Shown here piece after piece: positions 1-7,078 of a stretch of 9,361 nt of DNA; the first letter of the stretch is position 1, and every line of letters starts with the position of its first letter. A program made the translations under genes and the position numbers. The DNA lies in NCBI GenBank assembly GCA_017613855.1, contig JAGACY010000298.1:1-9361 (forward strand), read 5' to 3'. This stretch comes from Pseudomonadota bacterium. Lineage in GTDB: Bacteria; Myxococcota; Bradymonadia; UBA4248. Under the pieces are notes generated by a model. That model had not been told where the DNA came from and searched no databases. It saw only the letters and a list, made by a program, of their open reading frames with translations.

Positions 1-4
1 TACA

Positions 5-65
5 GCTCGCTGGCGGCGGCTATTGGCACCAGCGAGCATGCCACGCTGTTGCCAATACGCCGCCG
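5..65 (-). repeat. Bulged-G hairpin A with overlapping inverted repeats
   Basis: The arm at 14-28 pairs with 50-65 across 15 base pairs with one unpaired base (C58 on plus, a G on minus). The inner part 30-34/45-49 (CAGCG/CGCTG) extends the stem. Read on the minus strand it has the plan GGC-G-TAT...ATA-GCC found in the other hairpins of this window. A second perfect 9-bp inverted repeat, 5-13 with 29-37, overlaps the first, so the two folds compete or form a pseudoknot-like arrangement. It lies upstream of the gene 1 promoter and could belong to the 3' end of an upstream gene outside the window. Confidence 0.7.
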
Positions 66-77
66 CTCTGTATGATA

Positions 78-106
78 TTGCTATCCTTATCACCGTTGGC
101 TATAAT
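78..106 (+). promoter_or_regulatory. Sigma70-type promoter for gene 1
   Basis: A TTGCTA box at 78-83 (four of six matches to TTGACA) is followed after exactly 17 bases by a perfect TATAAT at 101-106. Transcription would start near 113 and give a leader of about 75 bases before the ATG at 188. No obvious operator or riboswitch is seen in that leader. The match is by inspection only. Confidence 0.55.
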
Positions 107-187
107 TCTTATTTGGCACAAATGCGCTGCTTTAGGCGTGTCATTTATATAATAGGTGCAATACACTTTATGAGATGGAGACCATAT

Positions 188-3100
188 ATGAAACACTTCA
201 GGACATGGAATTTATATTGTTTGGCAGCTTCCTGTTTCTCCCTCACGATTGGGGTCTCCGCATGTGAGGATAACGCAAATTCCAAAAATCATAAGGGTGA
301 TCCTGATGTGAGTTCACAATGTGCACCGAATGAACACATGTTCAATGGCAAATGTGAAGAAGACACGCTGGAACATTGCGGGGAACAGCGTGTGGGTTGC
401 GCCTCCCATATCGACGGCTGGGTGGACGGAATATGTGCAGAGCACCAATGCAAGGTAACCCAATGCGCAGAAGGAAAGCATATTTATCAGGACACCTGCG
501 AGCCGGATTCTATCACCTCCTGCGGCAGCCATGAGATTTCCTGCTATGACAGTATCCCGGGATGGCTGAATGGGACTTGCCAAAACGGCGTCTGCATCGT
601 GTCCCAATGCGACAAAGGGCTCCATCTGGACAACGGCGCATGTAAAACAGATGATATCGAGAACTGTTTTGGGAGCCCCTGTGCATCGCAGATCGAGGGC
701 TGGGTGACCGGCACTTGCGATTTTGGCATTTGCAATGCAACCGCCTGTGTCGAGGGCATGCATCCCAGTGACGGCCGATGCGAACCCGATTCGACGGAAA
801 ACTGCGGCACAAAGGGATATGCCTGCAAAGACCACGTACAGGGATGGGATTGGGGAGGCTGTACCAATGGACAATGCGAAGTCGCGCATTGCGTCAATGG
901 TTATCATCTCGATGCCGAAACCAAGGCATGCGCTTTAGATACCAATACATGCTGCGGCGATTCCTGCATGTCATGTACCGAGGGACAGCAGGTATGCGTC
1001 GATGGGTGGTGTTCCGATCTGTGCCCCGAGCAGCCCGGTTTACTGTATTGTGATGGGGAATGTGTTTATCCCGAAAACGATCCAAGGCATTGCGGCGGCT
1101 GTGGCCATGACTGCAACAGCGAAAAGGCCGAGGGCGTCCAATTAATGGGATGTACTTCCAATCTATGCACTGCAGGCGAATGCCAGAAGAACTACCATCT
1201 CGAAATGGATAAGAATGAACATTTGGATTCTCATGGTGAGCCGATATCTATTTATGTCTGTGCGCATGACACCGTGGATGCCTGCGGTCCATACCCAATC
1301 GTAGATTGTGCATCGACAGGCGGCTGGGATGGCGGAGAATGCGTGGATGGCGCCTGTGTGCCAAGTGCATGCAAAGGGGAATTTCATCTGGCTAAGAATG
1401 ACGCTGGCGTGAACTGGTGCGAACCGGACAGCAACGAGAATTGCGGTTCTCACGGGGCTGCGTGCCCGGAGGGCCTGTCATGCGCCGGCGGCCGCTGCCT
1501 TGGGGAAACCGAATGTAATGGCGCAATCCACAATACTATCGACGATATCGATCATTGTGGTGAATGCAACCACAAATGCGACGAAGGATTGGTTTGCAGC
1601 AAGGGAACGTGCCAGGCTGGAAAAGGGAAAATGTACTGCGATGGCAAAGTCATCGATGCGTACAAAGATTCAGCGCACTGTGGCAGCTGCGAAAATCTAT
1701 GTCCCATCGGCATTTCTTGCAGCTATGGCAATTGTTCGTCCTATATAATAGATTCAACTTATTGTGATGGTGTTCAGATAAATTTAAATCATGACTCATT
1801 GAACTGCGGCCAGTGCGGAAATGCCTGCGATATGGGGCAAATCTGTGTCGATGGCAGCTGCTCTAGCGGAACAGGCGACACCTATTGCAACAATTTCCGA
1901 TTTAATACCACTTCAAATCTGCATCACTGCGGCAAATGCAACAACAGGTGCAAGGACGGGGAAATCTGCAGCGCAGGCACATGCCAACCGGGCAAGGGCC
2001 AGACCTATTGCAGTGGTCTCGTCGTCGACACCAATAAAGATACGTTAAACTGCGGTCATTGCAACAGCCCCTGTACTACAGGAAACATCTGTAACAATGG
2101 CATTTGTTCACCTGGCGCAGGTTTTACCGATTGCAACGGCCTCAGCGTTGATACAGCTACAAATGTAGATCACTGCGGCAGTTGTAACCATCGGTGCGAC
2201 AACGGATTGCTTTGCGTCGAAGGCAGTTGTGAATCATCCGGCAATCAAGGCGTGATGTACTGCAATAATATCAAAGTCGATACAAGCAAGGATTCTGCAA
2301 ACTGCGGATACTGCGGCAATTACTGTGAAACAGGCCAAATCTGTAACAATGGCCGCTGCGTCGGCGGAACAGGCACAACCCAATGCAACGGAAACGAATA
2401 TGATACAAGCAAAGACTCGGGGCACTGCGGGCGATGTGACAACGCCTGTACGGCAGGGAACAAGTGCCAAAATGGCGAATGCAAAGCAGGCACCGGGGAG
2501 CTTATTTGTAATGGTGCATACGGCGTCAAACAGAACAATGACTCCGAAAACTGCGGCCAATGCGGCAATTCCTGTGCAACAGAAGAAATGTGTAAAGATG
2601 GCGTCTGCACAGGCACCGATTGGTCTGTCGGCAGTACGCTCGTCTTTGGAAATTATCAAAACCGCCCCATTCATTGGAGAATCCTGGACAATGATACGGC
2701 CAATCACAGAGTCATGCTGCTGGCCATGGATAGCCTGGATTCGAAGCCCTACAATACGCAGAACACTTATGTAACATGGGAAAACAGCACAATTCGCTCG
2801 TGGCTGAACGGCTATGCTGCAAGCGATAATATCGAAGGGATCGACTATACGACGGACAACTTCTTGACCCATGCATTTACAAGCGAGGAGCGTGAACGCA
2901 TTTCACGTGTAAATGTCGAAAATCAGACGAATGAACATGGCCTGTCTGGCGGCTCCAATACATCCGATTATATATTCCTCCTCAGTATTGACGAAGTTTT
3001 CTCACTCATCGGTACGGGCAGTACATGTTCATCGATTCACTGTACATCGGTCTATTGGTGGCTTCGATCACCTGGTTCCGGCTATGCATTTGCGGCCGGG

Positions 3101-3205
3101 GTTTACGGCCTCAACGAGAGCGGCTACACTGGTTTCGTCAATGCGAGCGGCGTATCTGTAGACAACTTTGAAGGCATACACCCCGCAATTTGGCTGAATT
3201 ATTAG
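188..3205 (+). CDS. Cys-rich repeat lipoprotein with C-terminal DUF6273-like domain
   Basis: A predicted surface or periplasmic lipoprotein of 1005 residues; function unknown. The ATG at 188 is chosen because GGAG at 177-180 sits seven bases upstream and a lipoprotein signal follows, with lipobox VSA-C and Cys26 as the lipidated residue; in-frame ATGs further upstream lack this. Residues 45-441 hold about seven units with the pattern C-x4-H...C-E-x-D...C-G...G-W-x2-G-x-C-x3-x-C. Residues 442-811 hold nine units of about 41 residues with six cysteines each. Residues 812-1005 resemble DUF6273: an FG-x-Y...I-x-W-R-I-L start, then T-W-E-x-S-T-I-R-x-W-L-N, F-L-L-S, W-W-L-R-S-P-G and a closing HPAIWLN. 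The six-cysteine units are like those in Myxococcota surface proteins, which are sometimes misannotated as tryptophan synthase. Disulfide-stabilised stalk presenting a terminal domain is inference. It has its own promoter and is 553 bases from the next gene. Confidence 0.9.
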   Translation: MKHFRTWNLYCLAASCFSLTIGVSACEDNANSKNHKGDPDVSSQCAPNEHMFNGKCEEDTLEHCGEQRVGCASHIDGWVDGICAEHQCKVTQCAEGKHIYQDTCEPDSITSCGSHEISCYDSIPGWLNGTCQNGVCIVSQCDKGLHLDNGACKTDDIENCFGSPCASQIEGWVTGTCDFGICNATACVEGMHPSDGRCEPDSTENCGTKGYACKDHVQGWDWGGCTNGQCEVAHCVNGYHLDAETKACALDTNTCCGDSCMSCTEGQQVCVDGWCSDLCPEQPGLLYCDGECVYPENDPRHCGGCGHDCNSEKAEGVQLMGCTSNLCTAGECQKNYHLEMDKNEHLDSHGEPISIYVCAHDTVDACGPYPIVDCASTGGWDGGECVDGACVPSACKGEFHLAKNDAGVNWCEPDSNENCGSHGAACPEGLSCAGGRCLGETECNGAIHNTIDDIDHCGECNHKCDEGLVCSKGTCQAGKGKMYCDGKVIDAYKDSAHCGSCENLCPIGISCSYGNCSSYIIDSTYCDGVQINLNHDSLNCGQCGNACDMGQICVDGSCSSGTGDTYCNNFRFNTTSNLHHCGKCNNRCKDGEICSAGTCQPGKGQTYCSGLVVDTNKDTLNCGHCNSPCTTGNICNNGICSPGAGFTDCNGLSVDTATNVDHCGSCNHRCDNGLLCVEGSCESSGNQGVMYCNNIKVDTSKDSANCGYCGNYCETGQICNNGRCVGGTGTTQCNGNEYDTSKDSGHCGRCDNACTAGNKCQNGECKAGTGELICNGAYGVKQNNDSENCGQCGNSCATEEMCKDGVCTGTDWSVGSTLVFGNYQNRPIHWRILDNDTANHRVMLLAMDSLDSKPYNTQNTYVTWENSTIRSWLNGYAASDNIEGIDYTTDNFLTHAFTSEERERISRVNVENQTNEHGLSGGSNTSDYIFLLSIDEVFSLIGTGSTCSSIHCTSVYWWLRSPGSGYAFAAGVYGLNESGYTGFVNASGVSVDNFEGIHPAIWLNY
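320..1510 (+). repeat. N-terminal long Cys-rich repeat units of gene 1
   Basis: Protein-level repeats begin at cysteine codons 320, 464, 608, 746, 890, 1181 and 1370. The usual period is 46-48 residues; units five and six are expanded, to about 97 and 63 residues. Unit five contains an inserted six-cysteine stretch (C-D-G-E-C...H-C-G-G-C-G-H-D-C) that looks like the downstream 41-residue type. The shared pattern is C-x4-H at the start, a C-E-P-D-S-like step, C-G, and G-W-x2-G-x-C before the next unit. The units differ widely in DNA sequence, so the expansion is old. Confidence 0.75.
1511..2620 (+). repeat. Nine tandem ~41-residue six-cysteine units of gene 1
   Basis: Each unit follows Y-C-(D/N)-G...D-(S/T)-x2-(H/N)-C-G-x-C-x3-C-x2-G-x2-C-x2-G-x-C and ends in a short G-T-G or G-K-G linker. 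The nine units fill 370 residues without a gap and stop directly before the DUF6273-like domain at 2621. The regular six-cysteine pattern suggests three disulfides per unit in an oxidising compartment, which agrees with the lipoprotein export signal. Confidence 0.8.
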
Positions 3206-3211
3206 TTTTGG

Positions 3212-3240
3212 TGGAGATATGGCGAATTCGCCATATTCCA
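3212..3240 (+). repeat. Bulged-G hairpin B after gene 1
   Basis: TGGA (3212-3215), unpaired G3216, then a perfect 20-base palindrome at 3217-3236 centred on GAATTC, closed by TCCA (3237-3240). It starts six bases after the gene 1 stop codon. No T-run follows, so it is not a classical intrinsic terminator. It shares the unpaired G before (A)TAT with the other hairpins here, though its outer clamp is GGA/TCC rather than GCC/GGC. Confidence 0.65.
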
Positions 3241-3256
3241 AACTTTATATTCTAAT

Positions 3257-3304
3257 ATATAGAACACCTCTTTTTGACCATATTATTCCAGGGGTGTTCT
3301 ATAT
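3257..3304. repeat. 12-bp perfect inverted repeat between genes 1 and 2
   Basis: ATATAGAACACC at 3257-3268 is the exact reverse complement of 3293-3304. One wobble pair and one more GC pair extend the stem inward to 3270/3291, leaving a 20-base loop that includes T5 at 3271-3275. The stem is strong but is not followed by a T-run. It could be a transcript 3' end, a protein-binding site or the ends of a tiny element; the sequence does not decide. Confidence 0.6.
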
Positions 3305-3388
3305 CAAACGACAACGCAGATTTGCCAAAAGGGATATGTAGCAAGGCGTTGTTTGTATATCGCGGTGGATGTAATTTCATTTTCAATA

Positions 3389-3426
3389 TTGCGAGCCGTA
3401 TGCGCAGCGCGCATAGGCGAGCGCAA
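3389..3426 (+). repeat. Bulged-G hairpin 3a
   Basis: Stem: TTGCG (3389-3393), unpaired A3394, GCC, unpaired G3398, TATGCGC, loop AGC, GCGCATA, GGC, GAG (unpaired), CGCAA (3422-3426). It is the first of three such hairpins in tandem. It shows both the unpaired A below the GCC clamp and the unpaired G above it. Confidence 0.75.
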
Positions 3427-3428
3427 GA

Positions 3429-3485
3429 GGGCGTATTTGCACATGTAGAGACGTGTCGTGACACGTCACTCTGTGCAAATAGCCC
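3429..3485 (+). repeat. Bulged-G hairpin 3b with nested palindrome
   Basis: GGGC (3429-3432), unpaired G3433 and TATTTGCACA (3434-3443) pair with TGTGCAAATA (3472-3481) and GCCC (3482-3485). The large loop holds a second palindrome, GACGTGTC with GACACGTC (3450-3467). The outer stem alone has 14 consecutive pairs apart from the unpaired G. The nested palindrome may be a separate small repeat that entered the loop. Confidence 0.75.
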
Positions 3486-3492
3486 GAAGTAT

Positions 3493-3523
3493 GGCGAGCC
3501 GTATGGCGCAGCCATAGGCCGCC
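3493..3523 (+). repeat. Bulged-G hairpin 3c
   Basis: GGCG (3493-3496), unpaired A3497, GCC, unpaired G3501, TATGGC, loop GCA, GCCATA, GGC, CGCC (3520-3523). The plan matches the second hairpin of the 72-bp repeat, with different stem bases. The heptamer array begins five bases later. Confidence 0.75.
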
Positions 3524-3527
3524 AATT

Positions 3528-3665
3528 CAATGAATAATTAACAATTAATAATGAATAATGATATATCCAAACCAAAGGTAAAATCTAAAGAGTCGAGTGA
3601 TAGGAGTCTTTTAGATCCTTTAGAGTTAACCTCAATAGTTCAGTAATAATTCCGCATTCCGCATT
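3528..3665 (+). repeat. Heptamer array plus 86-bp core, copy I
   Basis: 3528-3562 is five in-phase heptamers of the form YAAT(T/G)NN (CAATGAA, TAATTAA, CAATTAA, TAATGAA, TAATGAT). 3563-3648 is an 86-base core that aligns without gaps to 9158-9243, with about 71 of 86 bases identical by my count. 3649-3665 is ATTCCGC twice plus ATT. The same order appears in copy II at 9123-9299. No open reading frame is conserved in the core. Confidence 0.75.
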
Positions 3666-3673
3666 AAAATTGC

Positions 3674-3702
3674 TTGCATTCCCAATTTGTTTGCCCGATA
3701 AA
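3674..3702 (+). promoter_or_regulatory. Weak promoter candidate for gene 2
   Basis: TTGCAT (3674-3679), 17 bases, then GATAAA (3697-3702). Matches to consensus are three and four of six, so this is only a candidate. The TATAAT at 3755-3760 overlaps the start codon and cannot serve gene 2. Confidence 0.25.
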
Positions 3703-3734
3703 GAGCGCATCATGGTTTGCGTTGAAGCTCTATT

Positions 3735-3758
3735 CCGCCCCACATACAGGAAAATATA
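3735..3758 (+). promoter_or_regulatory. Conserved leader and ribosome binding site of gene 2
   Basis: The 24 bases before the ATG are the same as those before gene 3 (7279-7302) except for one base. AGGA at 3748-3751 lies seven bases from the ATG at 3759. Similarity between the two loci begins abruptly at CCGCCCC (3735), which marks the left edge of a shared 5' cassette. Confidence 0.7.
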
Positions 3759-6700
3759 ATGAAAAAGAATATCCTATTGTTCATCGTTTCTTTAAGCATA
3801 CTCGCTGTTTCGTGCCATTCGCAAAAGACGACATCGGATGCGCCGGCAAATCTACCTGAAACGGCTGCAATTGAGGCAAATGCTGTAAATCCTGAGCAAG
3901 TTGCGCCACCGTCAGATGCACCAACCGCCTGCGGCATTGGCAGTAAAACGGAGGGTGATCAATGCATTTGCGGTGATATGAAATTGCCGGTAACAGATAA
4001 TGGGCATTGGGCATGCATTGGAGATGTCCTTCGTTGTCTGAAGGCAGATGGCTGTTTTTACAAAGGAAAACGATACCCGCAGCTCACCGAAATCCGTCAG
4101 GGAACAGCCTATTGTGGCCATACGCAGGCACCGGAACAACCCGAAGGGTTTATCTGTACGGATGAAGTAAAATTGTTCGGATTCCTGAATGTTGATAAGC
4201 AAGACAGTCGTTTGAAGAGAGAGAAGATGCGCGATCGACTGAATAGGATTTTCCCAAAAGATGTCGACTCGCTCTGGTGGGTGTGTAACGCCGAAGAACC
4301 GAATTCATGCAAGTGCCATGGGTTGACGGCAGATAAAGGGGAGCTTTGTATCGATCGGGGCGTTATTGCCCCAAATGGCGGTATCTATCTAACGCAGGAA
4401 GATAAAGATCAAAACAATCCGGTATGTGGTGCATCAAAATACAATGACATTCAACTGAAAATCGGCAAAGAACATCTGGAATGTGACGATGAACAGTGGA
4501 AATGCCAGCTTGTTTATCGAAACGGCGCATGGGAATGCACAGATGAGCAAATTGAAGCATGCGGCGGCATTCTTGAACCCGGCAAAAACCAATATGAATG
4601 TTTTTATAATCAATGGATGTGCATTGACGACAGCTGCGAGTGCAATACCAAAGATGCCGATGGAAAAGATATATTAATCCACCTGCATTCCGGGGAAATT
4701 TGCGATGTATCCTGGTTCCATAAGGACGAGGCAATCACAGATATCAAATCCTATTATTCTTTTGACGAAAATATATGTCTGGATGGCAACTGTCCATGCG
4801 GCGATGGCGCTTTATGTCTGGAAGGCAGCTGTCCATGCGGCGATGGCACTTTATGTCTGGAAGGCAACTGTCCATGCGGCGATGGCGCTTGCCCAAGGTT
4901 TGCCGAATGTGTCGATAATGATTGCCGTGTAAAACAATATTATAGTTTTCGTGGTAAATATGATGTTATTGATAATATTGGCACATCATGGGGAGAGTTT
5001 GTCATTACGAGGTTATTTGAGAATACAAATGATGATGAATCGGGTGAAACCTATTTATTAGTATGTACGCGTCCGGAGGGCTGTCACACGCCCGACGGTC
5101 GTCATTACAACTATCTGGCTATTCCCGACGAAAGGCATCTGCAATTCCATATCGATGGTGACAGTAATTCCCCCGATCCACATAAAGTTCACAATGGTGA
5201 ATGCATTTTGGATGCTGCCGAGTGTGGTACAATTGTAAATCAAAATAAGGATCTGCAATTCTGCAAAAGAGAAACCAAATATGGTCATGCCATGTTCCTG
5301 ACGACGGATCGGACACAGTGCTTTTCTTTTGATAGTGAAGAATATCTTGAAAGCGAGGACGAAGATACTTCATTGAATACATCGGATTTTTATGATTATG
5401 AGGGAGATTCTTCCATCGTCCAAAAATATGCATCTCAGGCAGAACACAAAACGAACAGTGAAATGATTTACGATGTACTGAAATGTTCCGGCGGCCATCG
5501 TTATTGCAATGGTTTAAACAACGCACCACAGCTCGTGCCAGCAGATTACCTTGGTTATGAATGTATGGATGTCCCGTCAATGCCCGACACGGAAGCTACA
5601 GACAATCTTAAAGCCTGGGTATGCAGGGATAAGAATGGATGTCAATGCGGCGACCAGCCTTGCGGAGATAATAAAGCCTGCATCGCTGAAAAATGTGTCG
5701 ACGTCGGTATAAAATCTTCGAAACCATCCTCCCAAAGCGCACCGAAAGAAAGTCCTTCTCTTAAACGTCACACGGTGAAATGCCCTGTTATTTATAGCAG
5801 AAGTGATTCAAATGAAACTAGAATTGAGACAGAAGAATTTGAAAAATGTATTTATAGGGAACAATATGAATGTATTTTTGATTTTATTACAAACCAATGC
5901 GAATTTGCCGGGGAAACTATGCTTGATGGTTATGAACACATAATTACACGATGTGATCAAGGTAAATATTCTCCCGAAAAAGGCTGCTTATGCGGCAATA
6001 ACTACATTAAAGATATCATCGCCTATGATTGTCTGAGTTTAGAGAATAAAGAATACGAGGTCTGCAGATTATCGAAGGGATGTGTGTGTGGTGACGAAAT
6101 TTGCCCCAATTCGGCAGCGTGCCGCGAAGGGCAATGTATCGATCCACTAACAGATACGCCTATCGCAGACAGTAAGAATGCACCACCTTTGGGATGTCAC
6201 AATGCCAAGCATTGCGAGTGCGTTGAAGCAACCTGTAAAGATGGGGAATTTTGCTTTGATGGTCGATGTGAATCCAGAATCTACGCCAAAATAGTAAATC
6301 ATCAGCGAATGTATTATTGGATGGATGAAGTATTTACCTATCAAAAGGGCGGCTGGAGCGGACCTGGCGCACCCGGACCTGGCCCGGAAGGAGGAGTATT
6401 CGACATTCTTCTGGCCCCACCAATCCCGAAACAGCCTGTACCGGATGGCTATCGCCTCATGCCGGAAGTCATTTGCTGGTTTCAAGGCGGTGGCCCGGAA
6501 TGCACTGATGGTTTTGGGGACCTTCACATTCGATGCAGCATGCCTGATGGCTGTGCATGCGGTGATCAAACATGTCCTATGGGAACAGAATGCAAGGATG
6601 GCAAATGCATTTTCGGTACTCAGTATGCCAATTTCTGGTGTTATGAAGATTATATCCCGGCTTGGTACCATTACAGTGGGGATCATGACGATTCTAAGTA

Positions 6701-7019
6701 CGGAGACAGTTACTTTGAACGGTCGTTTGGCATCACGGTTGATGAGCAGGGACGATGCCTGTGCAATGGCACCATGCTGAACCCAAACTTGAATAATCAT
6801 CGTAAAGAGATGTACAGCTGCACGCGTTTTGGCTGGACTTGCAGAATTGAGGATGGGTGCGAATGCGGTGATATCAAATGTCCGAAGAATGCTGTTTGTA
6901 TTGCTCCGGGCGTATGTTCGGATGCATTTCAGTGTGGTGCTGCGGAGTGCGAAAAGGATGGGGTGTGCCTGGCTCCGGGCATGTGTCTGACACCCGACAG
7001 CAGATGGTTCAAATATTAA
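3759..7019 (+). CDS. Large Cys-rich modular lipoprotein (gene 2)
   Basis: A predicted lipoprotein of 1086 residues of unknown function. The signal ends in LAVS-C with Cys19 as lipid site, then a Ser/Thr/Ala/Pro/Glu-rich linker runs to about residue 55. The mature part alternates short Cys modules with 60-120-residue segments poorer in Cys. The recurring module is G-C-x-C-G-D-x2-C-P-x2-A-x-C-x2-G-x-C, seen near residues 372-390, 618-648, 766-796, 923-952 and 1026-1054, with variants elsewhere. Residues 338-376 are three near-identical 13-residue repeats. A Gly/Pro-rich stretch lies near residue 868. Residues from about 675 to the end align with gene 3; the preceding ~560 residues have no counterpart there. 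A conserved segment near the end reads MYSCTRFGWTC. Start is set by AGGA seven bases upstream and by identity with gene 3. No enzyme motif is visible; a disulfide-rich surface protein is inference. Confidence 0.88.
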   Translation: MKKNILLFIVSLSILAVSCHSQKTTSDAPANLPETAAIEANAVNPEQVAPPSDAPTACGIGSKTEGDQCICGDMKLPVTDNGHWACIGDVLRCLKADGCFYKGKRYPQLTEIRQGTAYCGHTQAPEQPEGFICTDEVKLFGFLNVDKQDSRLKREKMRDRLNRIFPKDVDSLWWVCNAEEPNSCKCHGLTADKGELCIDRGVIAPNGGIYLTQEDKDQNNPVCGASKYNDIQLKIGKEHLECDDEQWKCQLVYRNGAWECTDEQIEACGGILEPGKNQYECFYNQWMCIDDSCECNTKDADGKDILIHLHSGEICDVSWFHKDEAITDIKSYYSFDENICLDGNCPCGDGALCLEGSCPCGDGTLCLEGNCPCGDGACPRFAECVDNDCRVKQYYSFRGKYDVIDNIGTSWGEFVITRLFENTNDDESGETYLLVCTRPEGCHTPDGRHYNYLAIPDERHLQFHIDGDSNSPDPHKVHNGECILDAAECGTIVNQNKDLQFCKRETKYGHAMFLTTDRTQCFSFDSEEYLESEDEDTSLNTSDFYDYEGDSSIVQKYASQAEHKTNSEMIYDVLKCSGGHRYCNGLNNAPQLVPADYLGYECMDVPSMPDTEATDNLKAWVCRDKNGCQCGDQPCGDNKACIAEKCVDVGIKSSKPSSQSAPKESPSLKRHTVKCPVIYSRSDSNETRIETEEFEKCIYREQYECIFDFITNQCEFAGETMLDGYEHIITRCDQGKYSPEKGCLCGNNYIKDIIAYDCLSLENKEYEVCRLSKGCVCGDEICPNSAACREGQCIDPLTDTPIADSKNAPPLGCHNAKHCECVEATCKDGEFCFDGRCESRIYAKIVNHQRMYYWMDEVFTYQKGGWSGPGAPGPGPEGGVFDILLAPPIPKQPVPDGYRLMPEVICWFQGGGPECTDGFGDLHIRCSMPDGCACGDQTCPMGTECKDGKCIFGTQYANFWCYEDYIPAWYHYSGDHDDSKYGDSYFERSFGITVDEQGRCLCNGTMLNPNLNNHRKEMYSCTRFGWTCRIEDGCECGDIKCPKNAVCIAPGVCSDAFQCGAAECEKDGVCLAPGMCLTPDSRWFKY
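4770..4886 (+). repeat. Three tandem 39-bp repeats in gene 2
   Basis: Units at 4770-4808, 4809-4847 and 4848-4886 encode x-x-C-L-(D/E)-G-(N/S)-C-P-C-G-D-G. Units two and three differ by only two bases, so the last duplication is recent, unlike the older diverged Cys modules around it. The length is a multiple of three, so gain or loss of a unit would keep the frame. Confidence 0.85.
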
Positions 7020-7078
7020 GGTCCTGTTTAACGAGAGTGGAAGTTTTATTCACGAAAGATTGCAATTTTGGGTTAGAA

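Noticed and set aside
314..907. Minus-strand open frame of 197 codons opposite gene 1
   Set aside because: It is the mirror of the Cys/Gly-rich coding frame and has no recognisable domain; gene 1 explains this DNA.
2234..2872. Minus-strand open frame of 212 codons opposite gene 1
   Set aside because: It crosses the repeat units and the start of the DUF6273-like domain; its alanine/valine-rich product is typical of antisense readings of such repeats.
3311..3352. 7-bp inverted repeat ACAACGC/GCGTTGT
   Set aside because: Short arms with a long loop are expected by chance in a stretch of this size; not repeated elsewhere here.
3274..3537. Plus-strand open frame of 87 codons in the gap between genes 1 and 2
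   Set aside because: It starts inside an inverted repeat loop, runs through three hairpins and has no ribosome binding site; the palindromes also leave the minus strand open.
3691..3741. GCCCGATA before the gene 2 leader as a remnant of the second 72-bp hairpin
   Set aside because: Only eight bases match the right arm, and the intervening 36 bases have no counterpart, so a coincidence cannot be excluded.
6147..6800. Minus-strand open frame of 217 codons opposite gene 2
   Set aside because: The plus-strand reading is conserved with gene 3 at protein level, so the antisense frame is a by-product.
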